A DNA stretch of 64,000 bases. It comes from Terebella lapidaria (taxonomy: Eukaryota > Annelida > Polychaeta > Terebellida > Terebellidae). Under the pieces are notes generated by a model, which saw only the letters and a program-made list of their open reading frames with translations, had not been told where the DNA came from and ran no database searches. The stretch's first letter is position 1, and the number at the start of each line of letters is the position of its first letter. A program made the translations under genes and the position numbers. Shown in pieces: positions 50,401 through 64,000 of this stretch. Location: assembly GCA_949152475.1 (NCBI GenBank), contig OX424563.1:39876120-39940119 (forward strand). Reading direction: 5' to 3'.

Positions 50401-53400
50401 ACCGTACGATGGACATGTGATGCTCCACTGTACGATGGACATGTGACGCTCCACCGTACGATGGACATGGGACGCTCCAATGTACGATGGACATGCGACG
50501 CTCCACTGTACGATGGACATGCGATGCTCCACTGTACGACGGACATGTGACGCTCCACTGTATGATGGACATGCGAGGTTCCACCGTACGATGGACATGT
50601 GACGCTATACTGAATGATGGACATGCGAGGCTCCACCGTAAGATGGACATGTGACGCTCCACCGTCTGATGGACATGCGACGCTCAATCGTACGATGGAC
50701 ATGGGATGCTCCACCGTATGATGGACATGTGACGCTCCACCGTACGATGGACATGTGACGCTCCACCGTACGATGGACATACGAGTCTCCATCGTAAGAT
50801 GGACATGTGACGCTCCACTGTACAATGGACATGTGACGCTCCACCGTATGATGGACATGCAAGGCTCCACTGTACAATGGACATGTGACACTCCACCATA
50901 CGATGGACATGCGACGCTCTAACGTAGGATGGACTAGCGAAGCTCCACCGTAAGATGGACATGTGACGCTCCACAGTACGATGGACATCTGACGCTCCAC
51001 CGTACGATGGACATGTGATGCTCCACTGTACGATGGACATGTGACGCTCCACCGTACGATGGACATGGGACGCTCCAATGTACGATGGACATGCGACGCT
51101 CCACTGTACGATGGACATGCGATGCTCCACTGTACGACGGACATGTGACGCTCCACTGTATGATGGACATGCGAGGCTCCACCGTACGATGGACATGGGA
51201 CGCTCCATCGTACGATGGACATGTGACGCTCCACCGTACGATCGACATGCGATGCTCCACCCAACGATGGACATGTGATGCTCCACCGTACGATGGACAT
51301 CTGACGCTCCACCGTACGATGGACATGCTATGCTCCACCGTACGATCGACATGCGATGCTCCACCGTACGATGGACATGCTATGCTCCACCGCACGGTGG
51401 ACATGTGAGGCTCCACCGTACGATGGACATGGGACGCTCCACCGAATGATGGACATGCGAGGCTCCACCATAAGATGGACATGTGACGCTCCACCGTACG
51501 ATGGACATGCGACGCTCCACCGTACGATGGACATGTGACGCTCCACCGAAGGATGGACATGCGAGGCTCCACTGTAAGATGGACATGTTACGCTCCACCG
51601 TACGATGGACATGCGACGCTCCATCGTACGATGGACATGGGATGCTCCATCGTATGATGGACATGTGACACTCCACTGTACGATGGATATGCGATGCTCC
51701 ATCGTACGATGGACATGTAATGTTCCACCGTACGATGGACATCTGACGCTCCACCGTAGGATGGACATGTGAGTGACGCTCCACCGTACGATGGACATGT
51801 GACGCTCCACCGTACGATGGACATGGGATGCTCCATCGTACGATGGACAGGTGATGCTCCACCATACGATGGACATGCTATGCTCCACCGTACGATGGAC
51901 ATTTGACGCTCCACCGTACGATGGACATGAGACGCTCCACCGTACGATCGACATGCGATGCTTCACAGTACGATTGACATGTGATGCTCCACTGTACGAT
52001 GAACATCTAACGCTCCACCATACGATGGACATGAGATGCTCCACCGTACGATGGACATGTGATGCTCCACCGAATGATGGACATGCGAGGTTCCACCTTA
52101 GATGGACATGTGACGCTCCACCGTACGATAGACATGCGATGCTCCACCGTACGATGGACATGTGATGCTCCACTGTACAATGGACATGTGACGCTCCACC
52201 GTATGATGGACATGCAAGGCTCCACTGTACAATGGACATGTGACACTCCACCGTACGATGGACATGCGACGCTCTACCGTAGGATGGACTAGCGAAACTC
52301 CACCGTAAGATGGACATGTGACGCTCCACCGTACGATGGACATCTGACGCTCCACCGTACGATGGACATGCTATGCTCCAGCGTACGATAGACATGTGAC
52401 GCTCCAGCGTACGATGGACATGGGACGCTCCACCGTATAATGGACATGTGACGCTCCACCGTACGATGGACATGAGACGCTCCACCGTATATGGACATGT
52501 GACGCTCCACCGTACGATGGACATGTGACACTCCACTGTACGATGGATATGCGATGCTCCACCGTACGATGGACATGTGATGTTCCACCGTACGATGGAC
52601 ATCTGACGCTCCACCGTAGGATGGACATGTGACGCTCCACCGTACGATGGACATGTGACGCTCCACCGTACGATGGACATACGAGGCTCCACCGTAAGAT
52701 GGACATGTGACGCTCCACTGTACAATGGACATGTGACGCTCCACCGTATGATGGACATGCAAGGCTCCACTGTACAATGGACATGGGACGCTCCACCGAA
52801 TGATGGACATGCAAGGCTCCACCATAAGATGGACATGTGACGCTCCACCGTACGATGGACATGCGACGCTCCACCGTACGATGGACATGTGACGCTCCAC
52901 CGAAGGATGGACATGTGATGCTCCACCGAAGGATGGACATGCGAGGCTCCACTGTAAGATGGACATGTTATGCTCCACCGTACGATGGACATGCGACGCT
53001 CCATCGTACGATGGACATGGGATGCTCCACCGTATGATGGACATGTGACACTCCACTGTACGATGGATATGCGACGCTCCACCGTACGATGGACATGCGA
53101 CGCTCCATCGTACGATGGACATGGGATGCTCCACCGTATGATGGACATGTGACACTCCACTGTACGATGGATATGCGATGCTCCACCGTACGATGGACAT
53201 GTGACGCTCCACCGTGCGATGGACATGGGATGCTCCATCGTACGATGGACAGGTGATGCTCCACCAAACGATGGACATGCTATGCTCCACCGTACGATGG
53301 ACATTTGACGCTCCACCGTACGATGGACATGAGACGCTCCACCGTACGATCGACATTTTTCACTAGCGAAACTCCACCGTAAGATGGACATGTGACGCTC

Positions 53401-54182
53401 CACCGTACGATGGACATCTGACGCTCCACCGTACGATGGACATGCTATGCTCCAGCGTACGATAGACATGTGACGCTCCACCGTATGATGGACATGGGAC
53501 GCTCCACCGTATAATGGACATGTGACGCTCCACCGTACGATGGACATGAGACGCTCCACCGTATATGGACATGTGACGCTCCACCGTACGATGGACATGT
53601 GACACTCCACTGTACGATGGATATGCGATGCTCCACCTTACGATGGACATGTGATGTTCCACCGTACGATGGACATCTGACGCTCCACCGTAGGATGGAC
53701 ATGTGACGCTCCACCGTACGATGGACATGTGACGCTCCACCGTACGATGGACATACGAGGCTCCACCGTAAGATGGACATGTGACGCTCCACTGTACAAT
53801 GGACATGTGACGCTCCACCGTATGATGGACATGCAAGGCTCCACTGTACAATGGACATGGGACGCTCCACCGAATGATGGACATGCGAGGCTCCACCATA
53901 AGATGGACATGTGACGCTCCACCGTACGATGGACATGCGACGCTCCACCGTACGATGGACATGTGACGCTCCACCGAAGGATGGACATGTGATGCTCCAC
54001 CGAAGGATGGACATGCGAGGCTCCACTGTAAGATGGACATGTTATGCTCCACCGTACGATGGACATGCGACGCTCCATCGTACGATGGACATGGGATGCT
54101 CCACCGTATGATGGACATGTGACACTCCACTGTACGATGGATATGCGATGCTCCACCGTACGATGGACATGTGATGTTCCAC
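47436..54182 (-). repeat. 6,747-bp higher-order repeat, copy 1
   Basis: Every landmark variant in this block recurs 6,747 bases downstream without net indel (checked at 47,477, 47,915, 49,950, 51,328, 53,363 and 53,445). Similarity at this offset runs from 47,436 to 54,212 and stops sharply at both ends. Inside it, about 47,570-50,079 is repeated at about 50,590-53,097 (offset 3,018-3,019), and a further partial block starts near 53,363. Confidence 0.93.
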
Positions 54183-57100
54183 CGTACGATGGACATCTGA
54201 CGCTCCACCGTACGATGGACATGCTATGCTCCACCGTACGATGGACATGTGACGCTCCACCGTACGATGGACATGGGACGCTCCACCGTACAATGGACAT
54301 GTGACGCTCCATCGTACGATGGACATGTGACGCTATACTGAATGATGGACATGCGAGGCTCCACCGTAAGATGGACATGTGACGCTCCACCGTCTGATGG
54401 ACATGCGACGCTCAATCGTACGATGGACATGGGATGCTCCACCGTATGATGGACATGTGACGCTCCACCGTACGATGGACATGTGACGCTCCACCGTACG
54501 ATGGACATACGAGTCTCCATCGTAAGATGGACATGTGACGCTCCACTGTACAATGGACATGTGACGCTCCACCGTATGATGGACATGCAAGGCTCCACTG
54601 TACAATGGACATGTGACACTCCACCGTACGATGGACATGCGACGCTCTAACGTAGGATGGACTAGCGAAGCTCCACCGTAAGATGGACATGTGACGCTCC
54701 ACAGTACGATGGACATCTGACGCTCCACCGTACGATGGACATGTGATGCTCCACTGTACGATGGACATGTGACGCTCCACCGTACGATGGACATGGGACG
54801 CTCCAATGTACGATGGACATGCGACGCTCCACTGTACGATGGACATGCGATGCTCCACTGTACGACGGACATGTGACGCTCCACTGTATGATGGACATGC
54901 GAGGCTCCACCGTACGATGGACATGGGACGCTCCATCGTACGATGGACATGTGACGCTCCACCGTACGATCGACATGCGATGCTCCACCCAACGATGGAC
55001 ATGTGATGCTCCACCGTACGATGGACATCTGACGCTCCACCGTACGATGGACATGCTATGCTCCACCGTACGATGGACATGCGATGCTCCACCGTACGAT
55101 GGACATGCTATGCTCCACCGCACGGTGGACATGTGAGGCTCCACCGTACGATGGACATGGGACGCTCCACCGAATGATGGACATGCGAGGCTCCACCATA
55201 AGATGGACATGTGACGCTCCACCGTACGATGGACATGCGACGCTCCACCGTACGATGGACATGTGACGCTCCACCGAAGGATGGACATGCGAGGCTCCAC
55301 TGTAAGATGGACATGTTACGCTCCACCGTACGATGGACATGCGACGCTCCATCGTACGATGGACTTGGGATGCTCCATCGTATGATGGACATGTGACACT
55401 CCACTGTACGATGGATATGCGATGCTCCATCGTACGATGGACATGTAATGTTCCACCGTACGATGGACATCTGACGCTCCACCGTAGGATGGACATGTGA
55501 GTGACGCTCCACCGTACGATGGACATGTGACGCTCCACCGTACGATGGACATGGGATGCTCCATCGTACGATGGACAGGTGATGCTCCACCATACGATGG
55601 ACATGCTATGCTCCACCGTACGATGGACATTTGACGCTCCACCGTACGATGGACATGAGACGCTCCACCGTACGATCGACATGCGATGCTTCACAGTACG
55701 ATTGACATGTGATGCTCCACTGTACGATGAACATCTAACGCTCCACCATACGATGGACATGAGATGCTCCACCGTACGATGGACATGTGATGCTCCACCG
55801 AATGATGGACATGCGAGGTTCCACCGTAAGATGGACATGTGACGCTCCACCGTACGATAGACATGCGATGCTCCACCGTACGATGGACATGTGATGCTCC
55901 ACTGTACAATGGACATGTGACGCTCCACCGTATGATGGACATGCAAGGCTCCACTGTACAATGGACATGTGACACTCCACCGTACGATGGACATGCGACG
56001 CTCTACCGTAGGATGGACTAGCGAAACTCCACCGTAAGATGGACATGTGACGCTCCACCGTACGATGGACATCTGACGCTCCACCGTACGATGGACATGC
56101 TATGCTCCAGCGTACGATAGACATGTGACGCTCCAGCGTACGATGGACATGGGACGCTCCACCGTATAATGGACATGTGACGCTCCACCGTACGATGGAC
56201 ATGAGACGCTCCACCGTATATGGACATGTGACGCTCCACCGTACGATGGACATGTGACACTCCACTGTACGATGGATATGCGATGCTCCACCGTACGATG
56301 GACATGTGATGTTCCACCGTACGATGGACATCTGACGCTCCACCGTAGGATGGACATGTGACGCTCCACCGTACGATGGACATGTGACGCTCCACCGTAC
56401 AATGGACATACGAGGCTCCACCGTAAGATGGACATGTGACGCTCCACTGTACAATGGACATGTGACGCTCCACCGTATGATGGACATGCAAGGCTCCACT
56501 GTACAATGGACATGGGACGCTCCACCGAATGATGGACATGCAAGGCTCCACCATAAGATGGACATGTGACGCTCCACCGTACGATGGACATGCGACGCTC
56601 CACCGTACGATGGACATGTGACGCTCCACCGAAGGATGGACATGTGATGCTCCACCGAAGGATGGACATGCGAGGCTCCACTGTAAGATGGACATGTTAT
56701 GCTCCACCGTACGATGGACATGCGACGCTCCATCGTACGATGGACATGGGATGCTCCACCGTATGATGGACATGTGACACTCCACTGTACGATGGATATG
56801 CGACGCTCCACCGTACGATGGACATGGGACGCTCCAATGTACGATGGACATGCGACGCTCCACTGTACGATGGACATGCGATGCTCCACTGTACGACGGA
56901 CATGTGACGCTCCACCTTACGATGGACATCTGACGCTCCACTGTACGATCGGCATGTGATGCTCCACTGTACAATGGACATGTGACGCTCCACCGTATGA
57001 TGGACATGCAAGGCTCCACTGTACAATGGACATGTGACACTCCACCGTACGATGGACATGCGACGCTCTACCGTAGGATGGACTAGCGAAGCTCCACCGT

Positions 57101-60100
57101 AAGATGGACATGTGACGCTCCACAGTACGATGGACATCTGACGCTCCACCGTACGATGGACATGTGATGCTCCACTGTACGATGGACATGTGACGCTCCA
57201 CCGTACGATGGACATGGGACGCTCCAATGTACGATGGACATGCGACGCTCCACTGTACGATGGACATGCGATGCTCCACTGTACGACGGACATGTGACGC
57301 TCCACTGTATGATGGACATGCGAGGTTCCACCGTACGATGGACATGTGACGCTATACTGAATGATGGACATGCGAGGCTCCACCGTAAGATGGACATGTG
57401 ACGCTCCACCGTCTGATGGACATGCGACGCTCAATCGTACGATGGACATGGGATGCTCCACCGTATGATGGACATGTGACGCTCCACCGTACGATGGACA
57501 TGTGACGCTCCACCGTACGATGGACATACGAGTCTCCATCGTAAGATGGACATGTGACGCTCCACTGTACAATGGACATGTGACGCTCCACCGTATGATG
57601 GACATGCAAGGCTCCACTGTACAATGGACATGTGACACTCCACCATACGATGGACATGCGACGCTCTAACGTAGGATGGACTAGCGAAGCTCCACCGTAA
57701 GATGGACATGTGACGCTCCACAGTACGATGGACATCTGACGCTCCACCGTACGATGGACATGTGATGCTCCACTGTACGATGGACATGTGACGCTCCACC
57801 GTACGATGGACATGGGACGCTCCAATGTACGATGGACATGCGACGCTCCACTGTACGATGGACATGCGATGCTCCACTGTACGACGGACATGTGACGCTC
57901 CACTGTATGATGGACATGCGAGGCTCCACCGTACGATGGACATGGGACGCTCCATCGTACGATGGACATGTGACGCTCCACCGTACGATCGACATGCGAT
58001 GCTCCACCCAACGATGGACATGTGATGCTCCACCGTACGATGGACATCTGACGCTCCACCGTACGATGGACATGCTATGCTCCACCGTACGATCGACATG
58101 CGATGCTCCACCGTACGATGGACATGCTATGCTCCACCGCACGGTGGACATGTGAGGCTCCACCGTACGATGGACATGGGACGCTCCACCGAATGATGGA
58201 CATGCGAGGCTCCACCATAAGATGGACATGTGACGCTCCACCGTACGATGGACATGCGACGCTCCACCGTACGATGGACATGTGACGCTCCACCGAAGGA
58301 TGGACATGCGAGGCTCCACTGTAAGATGGACATGTTACGCTCCACCGTACGATGGACATGCGACGCTCCATCGTACGATGGACATGGGATGCTCCATCGT
58401 ATGATGGACATGTGACACTCCACTGTACGATGGATATGCGATGCTCCATCGTACGATGGACATGTAATGTTCCACCGTACGATGGACATCTGACGCTCCA
58501 CCGTAGGATGGACATGTGAGTGACGCTCCACCGTACGATGGACATGTGACGCTCCACCGTACGATGGACATGGGATGCTCCATCGTACGATGGACAGGTG
58601 ATGCTCCACCATACGATGGACATGCTATGCTCCACCGTACGATGGACATTTGACGCTCCACCGTACGATGGACATGAGACGCTCCACCGTACGATCGACA
58701 TGCGATGCTTCACAGTACGATTGACATGTGATGCTCCACTGTACGATGAACATCTAACGCTCCACCATACGATGGACATGAGATGCTCCACCGTACGATG
58801 GACATGTGATGCTCCACCGAATGATGGACATGCGAGGTTCCACCTTAGATGGACATGTGACGCTCCACCGTACGATAGACATGCGATGCTCCACCGTACG
58901 ATGGACATGTGATGCTCCACTGTACAATGGACATGTGACGCTCCACCGTATGATGGACATGCAAGGCTCCACTGTACAATGGACATGTGACACTCCACCG
59001 TACGATGGACATGCGACGCTCTACCGTAGGATGGACTAGCGAAACTCCACCGTAAGATGGACATGTGACGCTCCACCGTACGATGGACATCTGACGCTCC
59101 ACCGTACGATGGACATGCTATGCTCCAGCGTACGATAGACATGTGACGCTCCAGCGTACGATGGACATGGGACGCTCCACCGTATAATGGACATGTGACG
59201 CTCCACCGTACGATGGACATGAGACGCTCCACCGTATATGGACATGTGACGCTCCACCGTACGATGGACATGTGACACTCCACTGTACGATGGATATGCG
59301 ATGCTCCACCGTACGATGGACATGTGATGTTCCACCGTACGATGGACATCTGACGCTCCACCGTAGGATGGACATGTGACGCTCCACCGTACGATGGACA
59401 TGTGACGCTCCACCGTACGATGGACATACGAGGCTCCACCGTAAGATGGACATGTGACGCTCCACTGTACAATGGACATGTGACGCTCCACCGTATGATG
59501 GACATGCAAGGCTCCACTGTACAATGGACATGGGACGCTCCACCGAATGATGGACATGCAAGGCTCCACCATAAGATGGACATGTGACGCTCCACCGTAC
59601 GATGGACATGCGACGCTCCACCGTACGATGGACATGTGACGCTCCACCGAAGGATGGACATGTGATGCTCCACCGAAGGATGGACATGCGAGGCTCCACT
59701 GTAAGATGGACATGTTATGCTCCACCGTACGATGGACATGCGACGCTCCATCGTACGATGGACATGGGATGCTCCACCGTATGATGGACATGTGACACTC
59801 CACTGTACGATGGATATGCGACGCTCCACCGTACGATGGACATGCGACGCTCCATCGTACGATGGACATGGGATGCTCCACCGTATGATGGACATGTGAC
59901 ACTCCACTGTACGATGGATATGCGATGCTCCACCGTACGATGGACATGTGACGCTCCACCGTGCGATGGACATGGGATGCTCCATCGTACGATGGACAGG
60001 TGATGCTCCACCAAACGATGGACATGCTATGCTCCACCGTACGATGGACATTTGACGCTCCACCGTACGATGGACATGAGACGCTCCACCGTACGATCGA

Positions 60101-60959
60101 CATTTTTCACTAGCGAAACTCCACCGTAAGATGGACATGTGACGCTCCACCGTACGATGGACATCTGACGCTCCACCGTACGATGGACATGCTATGCTCC
60201 AGCGTACGATAGACATGTGACGCTCCACCGTATGATGGACATGGGACGCTCCACCGTATAATGGACATGTGACGCTCCACCGTACGATGGACATGAGACG
60301 CTCCACCGTATATGGACATGTGACGCTCCACCGTACGATGGACATGTGACACTCCACTGTACGATGGATATGCGATGCTCCACCTTACGATGGACATGTG
60401 ATGTTCCACCGTACGATGGACATCTGACGCTCCACCGTAGGATGGACATGTGACGCTCCACCGTACGATGGACATGTGACGCTGCACCGTACGATGGACA
60501 TACGAGGCTCCACCGTAAGATGGACATGTGACGCTCCACTGTACAATGGACATGTGACGCTCCACCGTATGATGGACATGCAAGGCTCCACTGTACAATG
60601 GACATGGGACGCTCCACCGAATGATGGACATGCGAGGCTCCACCATAAGATGGACATGTGACGCTCCACCGTACGATGGACATGCGACGCTCCACCGTAC
60701 GATGGACATGTGACGCTCCACCGAAGGATGGACATGTGATGCTCCACCGAAGGATGGACATGCGAGGCTCCACTGTAAGATGGACATGTTATGCTCCACC
60801 GTACGATGGACATGCGACGCTCCATCGTACGATGGACATGGGATGCTCCACCGTATGATGGACATGTGACACTCCACTGTACGATGGATATGCGATGCTC
60901 CACCGTACGATGGACATGTGATGTTCCACCGTACGATGGACATCTGACGCTCCACCGTA
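54183..60959 (-). repeat. 6,747-bp higher-order repeat, copy 2
   Basis: Tandem copy of 47,436-54,212 at a constant offset of 6,747. I noticed only a handful of substitutions, for example near 56,943 (T where 50,196 has C) and 60,484 (G where 53,737 has C). Such identity points to a very recent unequal exchange or amplification; an assembly duplication is the alternative. Confidence 0.93.
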
Positions 60960-61858
60960 GGATGGACATGTGACGCTCCACCGTACGATGGACATGTGAC
61001 GCTCCACCGTACGATGGACATGGGATGCTCCATCGTACAATGGACATGTGATGCTCCACCATACGATGGACATGCTATGCTCTACCATACGATGGACATG
61101 TGACGCTCCACCGTACGATGGACATGAGACGCTCCACCGTACGATCGACATGCGATGTTTCACAGTACGATTGACATGTGATGCTCCACTGTACGATGGA
61201 CATCTAACGCTCCACCATACGATGGACATGAGATGCTCCACCGTACGATGGACATGTGACGCTCCACCGAATGATGGACATGCGAGGTTCCACCGTAAGA
61301 TGGACATGTGACGCTCCACCGTACGATAGACATGCGATGCTCCACCGTACGATGGACATGTGACGCTCCACTGTACAATGGACATGTGACGCTCCACCGT
61401 ATGATGGACATGCAAGGCTCCACTGTACAATGGACATGTGACACTCCACCGTACGATGGACATGCGACGCTCTACCGTAGGATGGACTAGCGAAGCTCCA
61501 CCGTACGATGGACATGTGACGCTCCACTGTACAATGGACATGTGACGCTCCACCGTATGATGGACATGCAAGGCTCCACTGTACAATGGACATGTGACAC
61601 TCCACCGTACGATGGACATGCGACGCTCTACCGTAGGATGGACTAGCGAAGCTCCACCGTAAGATGGACATCTGACGCTCCACCGTACGATGGACATGTG
61701 ATGCTCCACTGTACGATGGACATGTGACGCTCCACCGTACGATGGACATGGGACGCTCCAATGTACGATGGACATGCGATGCTCCACTGTACGATGGACA
61801 TGCGATGCTCCACTGTACGACGGACATGTGACGCTCCACCTTACGATGGACATCTGAC

Positions 61859-64000
61859 GCTTCACAGTACGATTGACATGTGATGCTCCACTGTACGATG
61901 AACATCTAACGCTCCACCATACGATGGACATGAGATGCTCCACCGTACGATGGACATGTGATGCTCCACCGAATGATGGACATGCGAGGTTCCACCGTAA
62001 GATGGACATGTGACGCTCCACCGTACGATAGACATGCGATGCTCCACCGTACGATGGACATGTGATGCTCCACTGTACAATGGACATGTGACGCTCCACC
62101 GTATGATGGACATGCAAGGCTCCACTGTACAATGGACATGTGACACTCCACCGTACGATGGACATGCGACGCTCTACCGTAGGATGGACTAGCGAAACTC
62201 CACCGTAAGATGGACATGTGACGCTCCACCGTACGATGGACATCTGACGCTCCACCGTACGATGGACATGCTATGCTCCAGCGTACGATAGACATGTGAC
62301 GCTCCAGCGTACGATGGACATGGGACGCTCCACCGTATAATGGACATGTGACGCTCCACCGTACGATGGACATGAGACGCTCCACCGTATATGGACATGT
62401 GACGCTCCACCGTACGATGGACATGTGACACTCCACTGTACGATGGATATGCGATGCTCCACCGTACGATGGACATGTGATGTTCCACCGTACGATGGAC
62501 ATCTGACGCTCCACCGTAGGATGGACATGTGACGCTCCACCGTACGATGGACATGTGACGCTCCACCGTACGATGGACATACGAGGCTCCACCGTAAGAT
62601 GGACATGTGACGCTCCACTGTACAATGGACATGTGACGCTCCACCGTATGATGGACATGCAAGGCTCCACTGTACAATGGACATGGGACGCTCCACCGAA
62701 TGATGGACATGCAAGGCTCCACCATAAGATGGACATGTGACGCTCCACCGTACGATGGACATGCGACGCTCCACCGTACGATGGACATGTGACGCTCCAC
62801 CGAAGGATGGACATGTGATGCTCCACCGAAGGATGGACATGCGAGGCTCCACTGTAAGATGGACATGTTATGCTCCACCGTACGATGGACATGCGACGCT
62901 CCATCGTACGATGGACATGGGATGCTCCACCGTATGATGGACATGTGACACTCCACTGTACGATGGATATGCGACGCTCCACCGTACGATGGACATGCGA
63001 CGCTCCATCGTACGATGGACATGGGATGCTCCACCGTATGATGGACATGTGACACTCCACTGTACGATGGATATGCGATGCTCCACCGTACGATGGACAT
63101 GTGATGTTCCACCGTACGATGGACATCTGACGCTCCACCGTAGGATGGACATGTGACGCTCCACCGTACGATGGACATGTGACGCTCCACCGTGCGATGG
63201 ACATGGGATGCTCCATCGTACGATGGACAGGTGATGCTCCACCAAACGATGGACATGCTATGCTCCACCGTACGATGGACATTTGACGCTCCACCGTACG
63301 ATGGACATGAGACGCTCCACCGTACGATCGACATTTTTCACTAGCGAAACTCCACCGTAAGATGGACATGTGACGCTCCACCGTACGATGGACATCTGAC
63401 GCTCCACCGTACGATGGACATGCTATGCTCCAGCGTACGATAGACATGTGACGCTCCACCGTACGATGGACATGGGACGCTCCACCGTATAATGGACATG
63501 TGACGCTCCACCGTACGATGGACATGAGACGCTCCACCGTATATGGACATGTGACGCTCCACCGTACGATGGACATGTGACACTCCACTGTACGATGGAT
63601 ATGCGATGCTCCACCGTACGATGGACATGTGATGTTCCACCGTACGATGGACATCTGACGCTCCACCGTAGGATGGACATGTGACGCTCCACCGTACGAT
63701 GGACATGTGACGCTCCACCGTACGATGGACATACGAGGCTCCACCGTAAGATGGACATGTGACGCTCCACTGTACAATGGACATGTGACGCTCCACCGTA
63801 TGATGGACATGCAAGGCTCCACTGTACAATGGACATGGGACGCTCCACCGAATGATGGACATGCGAGGCTCCACCATAAGATGGACATGTGACGCTCCAC
63901 CGTACGATGGACATGCGACGCTCCACCGTACGATGGACATGTGACGCTCCACCGAAGGATGGACATGTGATGCTCCACCGAAGGATGGACATGCGAGGCT
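61859..64000 (-). repeat. Partial further copy of the higher-order repeat
   Basis: Begins at about 61,859 and follows the block at 58,707 with offset 3,152-3,153. After about 63,090 the offset to copy 2 becomes 3,231 because of three extra 26-bp units (78 bases). It runs off the window end, so the array continues. Confidence 0.85.

Larger units (their letters stand above)
39939..64000 (-). repeat. 26-bp satellite, long inverted array
   Basis: The same 26-bp unit as at 25,531-26,319 but in reverse orientation, reading on the plus strand CTCCACCGTACGATGGACAT followed by GTGACG. About 925 units, continuing past the window. Rare units depart from 26 bp, for example 25-bp units at about 42,605-42,630 and 44,060-44,085, an insertion giving GTGAGTGACG near 48,751, and a truncated CATTTTTCACTAGCG junction near 53,354, 60,101 and 63,333. 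The first 7.5 kb is a patchwork of diverged variants; from 47.4 kb the array is a higher-order repeat. The minus strand is stop-free over long stretches in all three frames, reading the same 26-residue peptide in each; this follows from unit length and is not evidence of a gene. Confidence 0.97.

Noticed and set aside
39939-64000. Dozens of long open frames (up to 760 codons) with a 26-residue repeat
   Set aside because: They arise because the 26-bp unit lacks stops in all sense frames; overlapping frames give the same peptide and end wherever a variant unit happens to carry a stop. No flanking gene structure was seen.

Overview
This is eukaryotic, almost certainly metazoan, repeat-rich DNA with no recognisable host protein-coding gene. 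The pointers to an animal are a Ty3/Gypsy LTR retrotransposon, a tRNA-derived SINE with internal Pol III promoter boxes, a terminal-inverted-repeat element and two very large satellite arrays. Frequent TAGGCCTA-like words in the non-satellite part would suit a marine invertebrate such as an echinoderm, but that is a weak compositional guess.

Layout. (1) Positions 1-25,536 are one unbroken head-to-tail array of a 158-bp satellite (36% GC): 161 full monomers plus 97 bases, with one net indel and about eight substitutions seen in 25.5 kb. (2) At 25,531-25,536 it changes abruptly, over a shared six-base word, to about 30 copies of an unrelated 26-bp satellite (25,531-26,319). (3) Positions 26,320-39,938 are a 13.6-kb non-satellite island. 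It holds a G18 tract, a tRNA-like fragment, a 1.8-kb element with terminal inverted repeats and an internal 213-bp tandem array, a diverged repeat family of about 136 bp, a SINE, a whole-looking Ty3/Gypsy element coded on the minus strand with matching 0.7-kb LTRs, and a short ladder of a 20-bp motif. (4) From 39,939 to the window end is the 26-bp satellite again, in the opposite orientation, about 925 units. Its distal part (47.4 kb onward) is organised as a 6,747-bp higher-order repeat present twice in tandem, with nested 2.5-kb and 1.07-kb duplications and a partial further copy.

Interpretation. The only protein-coding capacity I can support is gag and pol of the retrotransposon, which lie in the family's usual -1 frame relation with a canonical slippery heptamer just before the gag stop. 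The many long open frames inside the 26-bp satellite (up to 760 codons) follow from a stop-free unit whose length is not a multiple of three, and are not annotated as genes. The strongest leads are structural: a nearly invariant 158-bp satellite, the inverted relationship of the two 26-bp arrays around the island, the recent 6.7-kb higher-order duplication, and the TIR element with an internal tandem array. I did not find a convincing new enzymatic or defence system.
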